DNA from: Polycladidibacter hongkongensis
GTDB lineage: Bacteria; Pseudomonadota; Alphaproteobacteria; Rhizobiales; Stappiaceae
Direction: 5' to 3'
DNA: 64,000 bases
NCBI RefSeq assembly: GCF_001561995.1
Contig: NZ_LLWC01000004.1
Location: 1 to 64,000, forward strand
The notes below the pieces were generated by a model. It was given only the letters and a program-made list of their open reading frames with translations. It was not told the DNA's origin and did no database searches. How positions within the stretch are numbered: the first letter of the stretch is position 1; each line of letters opens with the position of its first letter. A program made the position numbers and the translations under genes. Below, in pieces: positions 34,601 through 44,041 of the stretch.

Positions 34601-34764
34601 TAAATCAACTTTGGGAGTAAAATGCCGCAGTCGACGGTTTTATGGAGTGCCATATGAAACAGAAAGTTCCATACTATAAAACTGTGTATTCATAGTTGCG
34701 GTGCAGCGAACTCTGGATTGGTTTTTGAGTTGGCGTGTTTGCTCTTGGTTTAGAGGGGATGACG

Positions 34765-35139
34765 ATGACACTGGAGGAGTTTGACAGGTATTGTCAAAGT
34801 TTGGCGGCCACGACGCATGTTGTACAGTGGGGTGGGGCGTCTGTCTGGAAAGTTGGCGGGAAAATTTTCGCGCTATACTCTCGCCCGAAGCAAGGTGAAC
34901 CGGACGGCGCTATCAGTTTCAAGTGTTCGCACATGCTCTATGAGGTGCTCGCGGGCGAAGCGGGATATCGGCCTGCGCCCTATCTGGCACGGGCGAAATG
35001 GATCCAAGCAATTAATGCAAACGGGTTTGCTGATGAGATTCTCAAAGGGCACATTGACGTTGCTCACCGTGAAATCCTAGCAAAGCTCACCAAAAAACAC
35101 GCAGGGAGCTTGGTCTCATTGACAGCTACGGCTACTTGA
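34765..35139 (+). CDS. MmcQ/YjbR-like protein
   Basis: This 124-aa protein resembles the MmcQ/YjbR family, a small alpha/beta fold with a DNA-binding-like surface and unproven function. Visible blocks are TLEEFDRYCQSLAATTH, WGGASVWKVGGKIFALYS, ISFKCS and RAKWIQAI. ATG 34765 has gagggg upstream. It is a single gene between the T3SS and an exporter, with no evident link to either. Confidence 0.75.
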   Translation: MTLEEFDRYCQSLAATTHVVQWGGASVWKVGGKIFALYSRPKQGEPDGAISFKCSHMLYEVLAGEAGYRPAPYLARAKWIQAINANGFADEILKGHIDVAHREILAKLTKKHAGSLVSLTATAT

Positions 35140-35323
35140 AAGGTCTTGCCTCTACGGTGCCTTTTTGCATGACATAAGCGACAATGTGGGCTACATAAAT
35201 AACAGGCTGGTTCTCAGCTTCCCGCGCTCCCCCCAATCTGTCCGCAGGATTAATAAAAACTACAAATGGCCTTTTATTGTAACGAGCCATTTGTTTTTTG
35301 CGGCTAAAAAACAAGGACACGTA

Positions 35324-36235
35324 ATGTCTGTTCAAATGGCTCCAGAGCACAATGTCAAAGCCGGTATCCTTTGGATGCTGTTTGCAACTTTGATGTTTGT
35401 GGCACTTGATACGCTGGTTAAGTATCTTTCGCAGAGTTATCCGGTGCTGCAAGTAGCTTGGGCGCGTTCCTTTTTTACTTTTGCTATCATGGCGTTAATC
35501 CTGTTTCGTCGTATCCCGAGCCTGCTACGGCCAAACAATTTTAAAATGACCGGCCTGCGTGCAGGCATTGTTTTTCTTACATCTATTGGCTCGGTTATGG
35601 CGCTTTCACTTATTCCAGTTGCAAACATGCATGCTCTGGTTTTGCTCGCACCTATGATTGTGACGGCGCTTTCTGTACCAATTTTGGGGGAGTATGTTGG
35701 ACCGCGTCGTTGGGCGGCTATTGCGGTGGCTTGTATCGGGGCGCTGTTTATTGTGAAGCCGGGCGCAGACGTGCTGGAGTTGGGTTCGTTGATCGCACTT
35801 GCATCTGTTCTTGTGTATTCTGCGGGGCTAATTGTTGCAAGAATTGCCAGCAGATATGACGACCCGACAACTATATTGTTTCATACTGCGCTCTGGGGAT
35901 CGGTTGCCGGTACGTGCTACCTACCGTTTGTATGGCAACAGCCGGACTTTATCGGATGGCTCCTACATATCGCAGTAGGAGCTCTTTCCGGCATTGGTTT
36001 GTTCGCAGTTACAAAGGCATTCAGCAAAGCGCCTGCAGCCATTGTCGCTCCTTTTAACTATGCCTCCTTGCTTTGGGCTATGGTTGCTGGTTTCACTGTG
36101 TTTGGCGATTTCCCCGATCAATCGACACTTCTCGGCGCAGCGATTATTATCAGCTGCGGTGCCTATCTCTGGTATCGTGAGGGGGTTGTGCGCCGAAAGG
36201 AGAACGCCGCGAAGGCTGTAAAGCATGCGGGTTAA
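35324..36235 (+). CDS. DMT-superfamily (EamA) exporter
   Basis: The 303-aa membrane protein has about ten hydrophobic segments in two EamA halves (GILWMLFATLMFVALDTLVKYL; GSLIALASVLVYSAGLIVARIA). Such carriers export metabolites such as amino acids or nucleosides; the substrate cannot be told here. The frame is open from 35165, but ATG 35324 with aagga at 7 nt is the likely start. Confidence 0.85.
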   Translation: MSVQMAPEHNVKAGILWMLFATLMFVALDTLVKYLSQSYPVLQVAWARSFFTFAIMALILFRRIPSLLRPNNFKMTGLRAGIVFLTSIGSVMALSLIPVANMHALVLLAPMIVTALSVPILGEYVGPRRWAAIAVACIGALFIVKPGADVLELGSLIALASVLVYSAGLIVARIASRYDDPTTILFHTALWGSVAGTCYLPFVWQQPDFIGWLLHIAVGALSGIGLFAVTKAFSKAPAAIVAPFNYASLLWAMVAGFTVFGDFPDQSTLLGAAIIISCGAYLWYREGVVRRKENAAKAVKHAG

Positions 36236-36457
36236 CCCTTAAGTTGGCGAGGCGACACCAATCGAGGAAACTCATGTGTATACCTAATCTGGTGGAATTT
36301 AAGTCCTTTTAAAGTAATAACAAGTGGCAATTGCTGTAATTATGTGCAAAGGAGGCATAAATTTTCGTATATTAGCGGGTTTACGTAGAAGCCCGCTATT
36401 GGGTGGTTGGTCGTTTGGTAGCATGCACAAACTATAATGTGTGCCCAAGAGAATAAA
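36236..36457. promoter_or_regulatory. Upstream region of the chemoreceptor gene
   Basis: No gene lies in these 222 bp. A hairpin with arms AGCGGG and CCCGCT flanks about 36376-36398, just before the promoter zone of the chemoreceptor; no firm promoter was recognised. Confidence 0.3.
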
Positions 36458-38167
36458 ATGACTAAATTCCTACCTAAGACGATGCGTGCGCGCATCTACG
36501 CCGCCATAGGGGTCCTATTGGTGACCCTCGTTGGTGCAGTCGCTTTCTCCAGCTATTTGCTGGTCACAACGATGATCTATAACAAGCGGGTGGAGCTGCA
36601 CTCTATTGTTGCCGCTTCTGAGGCTATCGTTGAAGGCTATTACAAAAAAGCTGCAAGCGGTCGCATGGCGAAAGAAGATGCACAAGCGCGGGCCAAAGAG
36701 GCGCTGCGCGCGATACGCTACCAAGACGATGATTATGTTTTTGTCTATGATGATCATTACCGCGGCGTGATGCATCCGACGAACAAGGTAATGGAAGGCC
36801 GTGACATTCGCCAGGATCAGGATTCTCAAGGGAAGTACTACCTGCGAGAGATGGTGCGCGATGCAGTCGCGAATGGCGAGACTGATGCCGAATACCATTG
36901 GGTTGCTAATGGAACAGATCAGCTCAAGTTTAGTTACGCAAAGTACTTTCCAGAGTGGGGATGGGTGATTGGCACCGGTGTTCTTGCGCAGGAAGCGTAT
37001 AACGCGATTGAAGAGGTGATGTTTAAGCCGGCCCTGGTTGTCCTGCCAGTTTTAGTGATGGCATTACTGCTTGGCTTTGTCGCCTCGCGCTGGATCGGAG
37101 TTACAGTAAACTGGCTGTGCGACAGCATTGAGAAACTCTCCCATAATGACTATGAGTTCGACACAGCGCGTGCTGATCGCTCCGACCAAGTTGGCGAGGT
37201 CGCACGGGCGCTGGTTAAATTCCGCGAAGGGGCAATTGCGCAAGCGCGTTTGGAAGAGGAAGCACGCGAAACTTACGAGCGGAATATGTCACGGCAACGG
37301 CGGGTTGAGCAGCTTATTGGCGAGTTTCGCGAGACGTCCGATGCTGTGTTGGGACAACTGGGATCCATGTCGACACAAATGACATCTAGTGCAGATGCGT
37401 TTAGCTCATTTGCCAGCAATGCCGCTGGAGCTGCAACAGACGCAGTAGCTGGAGCAGAGAAGGCGGCTTCCTCCGTACAAAACGTAGCGGCTGCCTCGGA
37501 AGAATTGGCGGCGTCCATCATCGAGATTGGGCGGCAGGTAGAGGCAACAGTTCAAGTTGTGACCAAAACAAAGGTGAATGCGCAGAATTGTAGGGGGAAT
37601 GCGCTGGCTCTGGCTGAATCAGGACAAGATATTGGCAGGTTCCTCGATTTTATTCGAGATATTGCCGAGAAAACCAAGCTTCTTGCGCTAAATGCGACCA
37701 TCGAGGCTGCTCGTGCCGGGACACATGGCACAGGATTCGCCGTGGTTGCGAGCGAAGTCAAGGGATTGGCAGAACAAACCGAAAAGGCAGCGGAAGAGTT
37801 GGGCAGCCACGTAACATCTTCCAGCGAGACAACCACGGCGAATGCGGAAGCACTGGAGATGATCGCGGCTGAAATCGATGAAGTTGTTGAGTACATGACA
37901 GCGATTAGCAGCTCGATTGAACAGCAGCAATCTGCCACCGCTGAAATCAGCCGTAGTTCGCAGGACTCAGCCCATGGCACAGAAACCGCAACAGGGCATA
38001 TTCAAGGTGTTGCTGCCAGTGCGGAGCAAACAAGTGAAATTGCTGGGCAAATTCTTGATGCAGCTGACGGGCTGGCCAAAGAGCTACAATCGTTGCGCGG
38101 GGAAACAGAAAGCTTCTTGGCAGATGTAGCGAAACAGCAAACGAGCGCGAAAACGCAAGAGCAATAA
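36458..38167 (+). CDS. Methyl-accepting chemotaxis protein with single Cache domain
   Basis: The protein is anchored by an N-terminal helix (about 12-35). A periplasmic single-Cache (sCache_2) sensor (about 40-190; [27 protein letters not shown]) follows, then a second helix (about 190-212), a HAMP domain and an MCP signalling domain (about 290-550; [35 protein letters not shown]). It senses an extracellular ligand, in this family often a short organic acid, and controls CheA. ATG 36458 is preferred to 36437. Length 569 aa. It is a lone gene with a terminator. Confidence 0.93.
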   Translation: MTKFLPKTMRARIYAAIGVLLVTLVGAVAFSSYLLVTTMIYNKRVELHSIVAASEAIVEGYYKKAASGRMAKEDAQARAKEALRAIRYQDDDYVFVYDDHYRGVMHPTNKVMEGRDIRQDQDSQGKYYLREMVRDAVANGETDAEYHWVANGTDQLKFSYAKYFPEWGWVIGTGVLAQEAYNAIEEVMFKPALVVLPVLVMALLLGFVASRWIGVTVNWLCDSIEKLSHNDYEFDTARADRSDQVGEVARALVKFREGAIAQARLEEEARETYERNMSRQRRVEQLIGEFRETSDAVLGQLGSMSTQMTSSADAFSSFASNAAGAATDAVAGAEKAASSVQNVAAASEELAASIIEIGRQVEATVQVVTKTKVNAQNCRGNALALAESGQDIGRFLDFIRDIAEKTKLLALNATIEAARAGTHGTGFAVVASEVKGLAEQTEKAAEELGSHVTSSSETTTANAEALEMIAAEIDEVVEYMTAISSSIEQQQSATAEISRSSQDSAHGTETATGHIQGVAASAEQTSEIAGQILDAADGLAKELQSLRGETESFLADVAKQQTSAKTQEQ

Positions 38168-38174
38168 ACGTATG

Positions 38175-38206
38175 AGCCGCCGCAGGTGCCCCTGCTGCGG
38201 CTTTAC
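38175..38206 (+). terminator. Terminator between chemoreceptor and convergent amidotransferase
   Basis: AGCCGC plus GCAG (38175-38185) pair with CTGC plus GCGGCT (38192-38202), with one central mismatch, followed by a short T run. It lies just after the chemoreceptor stop and before the convergent gene. Confidence 0.75.
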
Positions 38207-38221
38207 AAATAGGACTGTAAC

Positions 38222-39034
38222 TTAGCGCAGCTGGCGGTGTTGGGTGTTGTGCAAGATAAACTGCAGCATCCAAGCACCGATCAGGTGCCGTTGTAATGGC
38301 TTTTGCGGTATCTGTAGTGCCGCATCAACGACCTCGGCAGCAATACCGTTGTCACGGCGGAGCTGTAAAAGCGCCTGATTGTATTCCCTAGAAAACTCTG
38401 GATGTCCTTGAAATGTTAAGACACCAAACGCATTTTCGTTTTTCGAGTTGCTAGCAGGCAAGACGAAGCCAGCGTTAGGGCAAAATTGCGAAGTCGCGAT
38501 CCGCACTGCTTTTTCAGGCAACGTGATGACTTGGTCTTGATGGATGCACTCGATGCGGAAATGGGTGGTCAGTTCGTCCGGCGCGCCTGTGGCATTCAGC
38601 AAGGCACGTTCAGCGCAAAATGCGTAGTCATGCTGACCAAGCCCCCAGCCTTTGTCAGAGCGTTCAACACGGCCGCCAAAGGCTTCTGCAAGCAATTGAT
38701 GCCCAAAGCAGATCCCGATGAGACCAACCCCGCTTCTATAGGCATCGATGGCAAAGCGTTTCAGTTCCTCAATCCAACCATGGTGCTCATAAACGCCGTG
38801 GCGGGAGCCAGTAATGATGTAGGCGTGATGCTGCTCCGCATGCTTGGGGAAGCCGTTTTTCGTGACTGGATAACTGACAAATTCAAGCGGTGTTGCGTGA
38901 TGTTCACTTGCAGCTTGTCGCAGCAGGTCTTCAATCATCGCCGGATAACTGCCAAAATGTTCGCCAAGCGGACTAGGTGGAGTACCGGTCTCCAATATCC
39001 CTATAGACAGTGTTGCCCCGCGACTATCTATCAT
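38222..39034 (-). CDS. Class I glutamine amidotransferase-like protein
   Basis: The 270-aa protein is a stand-alone GATase1 domain. The nucleophile is Cys in GICFGHQ and the catalytic His is in TFQGHPEFSREY. YIITGSRHGVYE is a further block. It would release ammonia from glutamine or hydrolyse a gamma-glutamyl bond. Stand-alone relatives are often annotated as GMP-synthase-like, but no synthetase domain is present. No functional link to its neighbours is visible. Confidence 0.85.
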   Translation of the reverse strand: MIDSRGATLSIGILETGTPPSPLGEHFGSYPAMIEDLLRQAASEHHATPLEFVSYPVTKNGFPKHAEQHHAYIITGSRHGVYEHHGWIEELKRFAIDAYRSGVGLIGICFGHQLLAEAFGGRVERSDKGWGLGQHDYAFCAERALLNATGAPDELTTHFRIECIHQDQVITLPEKAVRIATSQFCPNAGFVLPASNSKNENAFGVLTFQGHPEFSREYNQALLQLRRDNGIAAEVVDAALQIPQKPLQRHLIGAWMLQFILHNTQHRQLR

Positions 39035-39149
39035 AAGTGCCCCTTACTCGCCTGATATGTGTGCTGTTATGCCGTTAGCAAGCGGAGGAAAGCGGGTCAA
39101 GCCAAGCTGATACGATAAGCAAGGGCGAGCAAGCTTGCCTTGCAGATAA

Positions 39150-39485
39150 TCACTCCATATGAAAGACTTCTTCCATCGGCGCCCACCATTCGCTTTTCTG
39201 TGCGCTTGGCAAAGACTGCTGCAAAGGATTGCATATAAGCCACCACTCTTGCGTTGCTTTGTCCTCGGCCATTTTCGCGCGATCAGCGGCAAAATCATCG
39301 CCCACATATTCCCAGTAGGCAAACAATAGATTTTCCGGCTCACGCAGGTAGATGGAGTAATTGGTAATGTTGCTCTGTCTTAGCCGCTCTTGCACTTGCG
39401 GCCAGACATCCGCATGCAGCCGTTTGTATTCGCTAATATTTTCTGGTTTGATACCGATAATCCGGCCCATGCGCTGTATCGCCAT
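39150..39485 (-). CDS. Sugar mutarotase of the RhaM family
   Basis: The 111-aa protein has RhaM/YiiL signatures (MGRIIGIKPENISEYKRLHADVWPQV; NYSIYLREPENLLFAYWEYVG; EWWAPMEEVFH). This family interconverts anomers of 6-deoxy sugars, L-rhamnose or L-fucose. It is the last gene of a leftward sugar-acid operon whose other enzymes favour L-fucose. The His in the KRLHADVWP block is conserved in the family. Confidence 0.87.
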   Translation of the reverse strand: MAIQRMGRIIGIKPENISEYKRLHADVWPQVQERLRQSNITNYSIYLREPENLLFAYWEYVGDDFAADRAKMAEDKATQEWWLICNPLQQSLPSAQKSEWWAPMEEVFHME

Positions 39486-39541
39486 ATCCTCGCTCCAATG
39501 CGAAATGCGCGCCAGCTAGTACAAGCTGGCGCGCTGTTTTA

Positions 39542-40303
39542 TTATCTGCCCATCCAGCCGCCATCGACGGTGAGTATGGTGCCATGCACGTAGGAAGCAG
39601 CGTCAGAGGCGAGGAAGACAATCGGTCCGCTGAAATCTTCAGGCTCGCCCCAACGGCCAGCGGGAATGCGCTCTAGAATTGCTTTTGCACGGCTTGGGTC
39701 ATTCCGCAGGGCCTGCGTGTTGTCCGTTCGGATGTATCCTGGTGCGATGGCGTTTACATTTACGCCCTTACCTGCCCATTCGTTGGCGAGGGCTTTTGTC
39801 AGCTGTCCAATGGCACCTTTTGTTGCCGCGTAGCCGGGCACGGTTATGCCACCTTGGAAGGTAAGGAGCGAGGCGGTGAAAATGATCTTGCCAGCACCGC
39901 GCGCCACCATTTGCGCGCCAATGTCACGTGACAGCACAAACTGGGCATTGAGGTTAACCTCGACAACCTCATCCCAAATTTCATCTGGGTGTTCAGCTGC
40001 GGGGGCTCTGCGAATTGTACCAGCGTTATTTACCAGAATATCAATGCGCGGATGATCGGTTCGTACCTGCGCGCTGAAGCTTTTTACAGCTTCGCGGTCA
40101 GAGAAGTCGCAGGCGTAGGCGTAGAAATTGCGACCAAGCGCTTCCACGTCTTTGCCAACAGTGCTGCCGCTGGTTTCCAATGTAGCACTTACGCCGATAA
40201 TATCCGCGCCAGCTTTTGCCAGCGCAAGGGCCATTGCTTTGCCGATGCCACGTTTACATCCGGTAACGAGCGCGATTTTGCCGGAGAGATCGTAGGTAAT
40301 CAT
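39542..40303 (-). CDS. SDR oxidoreductase, KduD-like (candidate 2-keto-3-deoxy-L-fuconate dehydrogenase)
   Basis: The 253-aa short-chain dehydrogenase has the cofactor loop TGCKRGIGKA, NNAGT, active Ser in FTASLLTFQGG and YAATK. The region around LNAQFVLSRDIG and NAIAPGYIRTDNTQALRND is close to KduD (2-deoxy-D-gluconate 3-dehydrogenase). In the non-phosphorylative L-fucose route an SDR oxidises 2-keto-3-deoxy-L-fuconate, which suits this locus. Substrate cannot be fixed from sequence. It overlaps the upstream zinc dehydrogenase by 4 bp. Confidence 0.8.
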   Translation of the reverse strand: MITYDLSGKIALVTGCKRGIGKAMALALAKAGADIIGVSATLETSGSTVGKDVEALGRNFYAYACDFSDREAVKSFSAQVRTDHPRIDILVNNAGTIRRAPAAEHPDEIWDEVVEVNLNAQFVLSRDIGAQMVARGAGKIIFTASLLTFQGGITVPGYAATKGAIGQLTKALANEWAGKGVNVNAIAPGYIRTDNTQALRNDPSRAKAILERIPAGRWGEPEDFSGPIVFLASDAASYVHGTILTVDGGWMGR

Positions 40304-41328
40304 AGTTCAGTCCCGCTGGTTTTAATGAGGGTTTTCATGGCTTTGGGATTGCCGTTCAGTTTAGCAAAGGCACTGGAGATGTCGTCGAGCGGGCGTGTAT
40401 CGGTAATTAAGGTATCACACGGGATGCTGCCCTGAGCGATCAAAGAGATCGCCTTGTCATAGTCTTGCGGTTCGTAGACACGCGCGCCGAACATCTCGAT
40501 TTCGCGCCAGAAGAACTGGAATAAGTCCACCTGCGGTGCTTTTGCATGAATGGCAACCATCACAACGCGAGCGCGGGTTGCTGCGGCATCTGTCATCAGG
40601 TCCACTCCGGCTTGTACGCCGGTTACTTCAAACAGGACGTCAGCCCCCTTGCCGCCTGTTGCAGCCATAACAGCTTCAGCTGCGTTGGTCTCGGCAGGGT
40701 TAATGGTATTGAAGCCGAGCTCTTTGGCTATTTCCAATCGGTGCGGATTGATTTCGCTAATAGTGACTTTGCCGCCAGCCGCTTTGGCAACAAGTGCAAT
40801 CAGCATGCCGATCGGGCCACCGCCGATGACCAGCACGTCCTCATGTGGTTTTACCCCGCCGCGCGCTACATCGTGACAGGCCACAGCAAGTGGCTCGATC
40901 AAGGCAGCGTGCTGCAAGGACATATCCTCTGGCAGGGCATGCAGTGTAAAGGCGGGAACATTCCACTTTTCTTGGAATGCGCCATCGCTGTCCAGCCCAA
41001 GGAACTTCAGATTTTGGCAAATATGGGCGTGACCACGATTACAAGCTGGGCAGCTGCCACATGGCTTTAACGGGCGGACCACAACTTTTTGGCCAATGGC
41101 AAATTCGCTTACGCCATCACCAAGTGCGGCGACACGGCCAGACATTTCGTGCCCGATGGTGCGGTTTGTGCCAACACGGCCATCCATATGCCCAAGGTAG
41201 ACATGCAGATCGGTGCCACAGATGCCGCAATAGGCCACATCAATTTGAACTTCACCGGCAGCGGGCGCGACAGAGTTTGTCTCTTCAACACGGAAGGTTT
41301 TATCACCGCAATAGACAGCAGCTTTCAT
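40300..41328 (-). CDS. Zinc-dependent medium-chain dehydrogenase
   Basis: This 342-aa protein is a medium-chain dehydrogenase with catalytic-zinc motif CGICGTDLH, GHEMSG, structural-zinc cysteines in CGSCPACNRGHAHIC and the NAD(P)-binding GGGPIGM. It resembles sorbitol/threonine-type dehydrogenases. In the operon it may oxidise a sugar-derived intermediate. The stop overlaps the ATG of the next gene (ATGA). Confidence 0.85.
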   Translation of the reverse strand: MKAAVYCGDKTFRVEETNSVAPAAGEVQIDVAYCGICGTDLHVYLGHMDGRVGTNRTIGHEMSGRVAALGDGVSEFAIGQKVVVRPLKPCGSCPACNRGHAHICQNLKFLGLDSDGAFQEKWNVPAFTLHALPEDMSLQHAALIEPLAVACHDVARGGVKPHEDVLVIGGGPIGMLIALVAKAAGGKVTISEINPHRLEIAKELGFNTINPAETNAAEAVMAATGGKGADVLFEVTGVQAGVDLMTDAAATRARVVMVAIHAKAPQVDLFQFFWREIEMFGARVYEPQDYDKAISLIAQGSIPCDTLITDTRPLDDISSAFAKLNGNPKAMKTLIKTSGTEL

Positions 41329-41359
41329 GATAACTCTCCTGGAAATCTTTGCAGGCTGG

Positions 41360-42205
41360 CTAACGCGCCGCCCGCTTTGCTAATTGGTAGAAATGCGCCG
41401 CAGTTCCGGCAAATAACTGGTGGCGGTGTGGTGGAGCTAAGCTTTCAATTAGCTCGCCACTGATTTGCCGCCACTGTTTGTAGGAGCTGGTTTCGTTCAG
41501 TACTGGCCAATCACTGCCCCACATGACACGCTCAGGCCCAAACATGCGCAGCACCGCTTCGGATAAATCCTTTAGATCTGTAGCCTGCCAATCAGGCGCA
41601 AGCAGCGCAGTAAATCCGGAGAACTTGCAGAAACAATTGGCAAAACTGGCGCACACTTGCATGTCGTGCTGCCACTTCGCTGTGTCACCAGAGGCGAGTG
41701 CTGGCTTGGCAGCATGGTCGATCACAACTTGCAGATCAGGATAGCGCGGCAGGATTGCTGCAACTGCGGGTAGATGATGCGACAGGGCCAGCACATCTAG
41801 TGTTAAGCCAAGGCGAGAAAGGGAAGCAAGACCCTGAGCAACCTCCTCGCTTGCAAGCCAACCATCGTCTCCTTCGAGTGGCAGTATAGCGCGCACACCC
41901 ACAAACTTACGGTGTTTACTCAAGGCTTCCAACTGTTTAGGCGCGTCTTTGTTTGCCAGATCCACCCAACCGACAACCGCAGCAACTCGCTGATCATCTG
42001 CCGTTAAATTCAGCAGGAACTCGGTTTCCGCTAGTGTATTGGTTGATTGCACCAATACACCCTGAGAGATCTGAGTTTCACTGATGGCGCGGTGATAATC
42101 CTCTGGCAAGAAATCCTTGTAGATAATCTCGCGCTTGGAACTGAGCCAGCTATAGTCGCCGCGCTCGAGTTGCCAGAGGTGAAAGTGAGCATCAATTTCT
42201 AGCAT
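41360..42205 (-). CDS. Amidohydrolase-family lactonase (candidate L-fuconolactonase)
   Basis: The 281-aa protein belongs to the amidohydrolase group of sugar lactonases (COG3618 type): N-terminal IDAHFHLWQ metal-binding motif, VQSTNT, VIDHAAKP, KFSGF and FGPERVMWGSDWPV at the end. These enzymes hydrolyse L-fucono- or L-rhamnono-lactone to the acid. Position between transporter and dehydrogenase genes fits an aldose-oxidation pathway. The start overlaps the last base of the permease stop. Confidence 0.82.
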   Translation of the reverse strand: MLEIDAHFHLWQLERGDYSWLSSKREIIYKDFLPEDYHRAISETQISQGVLVQSTNTLAETEFLLNLTADDQRVAAVVGWVDLANKDAPKQLEALSKHRKFVGVRAILPLEGDDGWLASEEVAQGLASLSRLGLTLDVLALSHHLPAVAAILPRYPDLQVVIDHAAKPALASGDTAKWQHDMQVCASFANCFCKFSGFTALLAPDWQATDLKDLSEAVLRMFGPERVMWGSDWPVLNETSSYKQWRQISGELIESLAPPHRHQLFAGTAAHFYQLAKRAAR

Positions 42206-43038
42206 TATTTTGTAGCCCCTTGAGTCAAACCGGAAACGAGCTTGCGTTGCAGCGGCAGGAACAGCAGCAATGTGGGCAGCGTCGCAACAACGGAACCGGC
42301 CATAACCGCACCCCAGTCCACTTGCACATCACCAAAGTACTGGTAGAGGCCAAGAGGAATGGTTTTAAGGCTGTCATCTGTGATGAGCGCAAGCACGAGC
42401 AGGTATTCCGACCAGCTTTGCAAGAAACCAAAGGTGGCAGCTGCGACCATGCCCGGCCAGATAATTGGCAGAATGATCTGTGTTACGACGGTGAAGCGCG
42501 AGGCACCGTCTACAATGGCCGCTTCATCCAGACTTTTGGGAATGGTCGTTAAATAGCCAATCAACAGATAGATGGTGAAAGGGGTGATGAACGCCGTGTA
42601 GCAGAGGATCAGCGCTACTTGGCTGTTCACCATCCCCGAGCGGGCGAACACGATGAAGATTGGATTAACTAGGATAATCCAAGGGAAGAATTGTCCGCCC
42701 ATAATTGAGCCAAAAACCAACGAGCGACCGCGAAATCGGAAGCGAGACAAGCCATAGGCGGCAAAAAGAGCAATTGTACAGGCAAGAATCGTGGCAGTGA
42801 TACACACAACCAGTGAGTTGATCACATAAACGAAGTAGCCATTCTCGAAGATCGAGATGTAATTTCGCAGGGTCCAGCCGCTATCGGTGGCAACCAGTGA
42901 CACACTCAGGTTTTCAAAGGAGCCTTTAAAAACATAAAACGCAGGAGCCAGCAGAAAGACGCCGAACAGAATGAAGGCAAGCAGCATCCCGCCATTTTCA
43001 ATTGCATTGGCAATCGGGTTGTTTTTCTCAACGCGCAT
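42205..43038 (-). CDS. Sugar ABC transporter permease (MalG/UgpE type)
   Basis: The 277-aa membrane protein has six hydrophobic segments and the ATPase-contact loop EAAIVDGASRFTVVTQIILPIIWPG typical of carbohydrate-uptake family 1. It works with the neighbouring permease, the binding protein and the ATPase encoded at 47298. Confidence 0.92.
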   Translation of the reverse strand: MRVEKNNPIANAIENGGMLLAFILFGVFLLAPAFYVFKGSFENLSVSLVATDSGWTLRNYISIFENGYFVYVINSLVVCITATILACTIALFAAYGLSRFRFRGRSLVFGSIMGGQFFPWIILVNPIFIVFARSGMVNSQVALILCYTAFITPFTIYLLIGYLTTIPKSLDEAAIVDGASRFTVVTQIILPIIWPGMVAAATFGFLQSWSEYLLVLALITDDSLKTIPLGLYQYFGDVQVDWGAVMAGSVVATLPTLLLFLPLQRKLVSGLTQGATK

Positions 43039-43040
43039 GA

Positions 43041-43961
43041 TTAGCCCACCTTTTCCTGCATTTCATTTAGTCCAAAGAAGCGGAAGTACAGCGCCCCGAA
43101 TGCGGCCATAACCACAGCCATAGTAACGCCGATCGCTGCTGAGTAGCCGATGCGCAGATCAACGAAGGCTTTGAGATAAACTTCAGTTGCCAAAACATTG
43201 GTGAATGTACCCGGGCCCGCACCGGTGGTCAGCCAGACGTAGACAAAGTTGTTAAAGGTCCAGATTACACTCATCAGACCAAGCACGGAGATGGTTGGCA
43301 TCAGATAAGGCAAGGTGATGTAGCGGAACTGTTGCCAGCGATTGGCACCATCAATCGCGGCGGCTTCATTCAATTCCTCGGGAATTGTTTGCAGTGCGGC
43401 GAGCAGGGAAACACCTATGAGGGGGGTGGTGTTCCATACAATGATGGTGATGATCGCTGGCCACACAGTCGCTAGGTTTGCGGTAAATGCTACAGGATCG
43501 TCAATCAACCCTGTTGCCAGCAACCAACTGTTGATCGGCCCGTGGGTTGGGTCAAACAACCAACGCCACGCGATGACGGCAACGACAGGGGGGGTCGCCC
43601 ATGGCACAAGCAGCATCAACCGTGCCAATGTAGTCATGCGGATGTTTTTCAAGAACTGCGAGTTTAGTAACATCGCAAAACCCAGGCCGAGCAACAGTCG
43701 GCAAACCACTGAAATTCCCGTCAGCCACAAAACGGTGTTTACAGCGATTGCGAAGAAGCTGTCGCTAGTTAAAAATTCCCAATAGTTAGCGAGGCCAATG
43801 AAATCCCCGCCCCGTTTCAGTTTCAACAAGGTGATGTCAGTGAAACTGAGTTCGAGGTTGTAAAGGGTCGGATATAGATAAAAACCGACCAGAATCGCGA
43901 AGGTTGGCAACAACATAAAGAATATTGTCAAGCGCTCGCGCAATTTAGGGGATAGCGTCAT
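43041..43961 (-). CDS. Sugar ABC transporter permease (MalF/UgpA type)
   Basis: The 306-aa protein has six membrane segments and the EAA loop (ELNEAAAIDGANRWQQFRYITLPYLMP). It pairs with the MalG-type permease 2 bp downstream in an inner-membrane heterodimer for sugar uptake. Confidence 0.92.
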   Translation of the reverse strand: MTLSPKLRERLTIFFMLLPTFAILVGFYLYPTLYNLELSFTDITLLKLKRGGDFIGLANYWEFLTSDSFFAIAVNTVLWLTGISVVCRLLLGLGFAMLLNSQFLKNIRMTTLARLMLLVPWATPPVVAVIAWRWLFDPTHGPINSWLLATGLIDDPVAFTANLATVWPAIITIIVWNTTPLIGVSLLAALQTIPEELNEAAAIDGANRWQQFRYITLPYLMPTISVLGLMSVIWTFNNFVYVWLTTGAGPGTFTNVLATEVYLKAFVDLRIGYSAAIGVTMAVVMAAFGALYFRFFGLNEMQEKVG

Positions 43962-44041
43962 CTGCCTACCAGTGCTTAGTAAATTTAGTTATGCAGGGTG
44001 GGAGGGGGCGCCGGAGTATTGTCTCCGACGACCATGTTTCT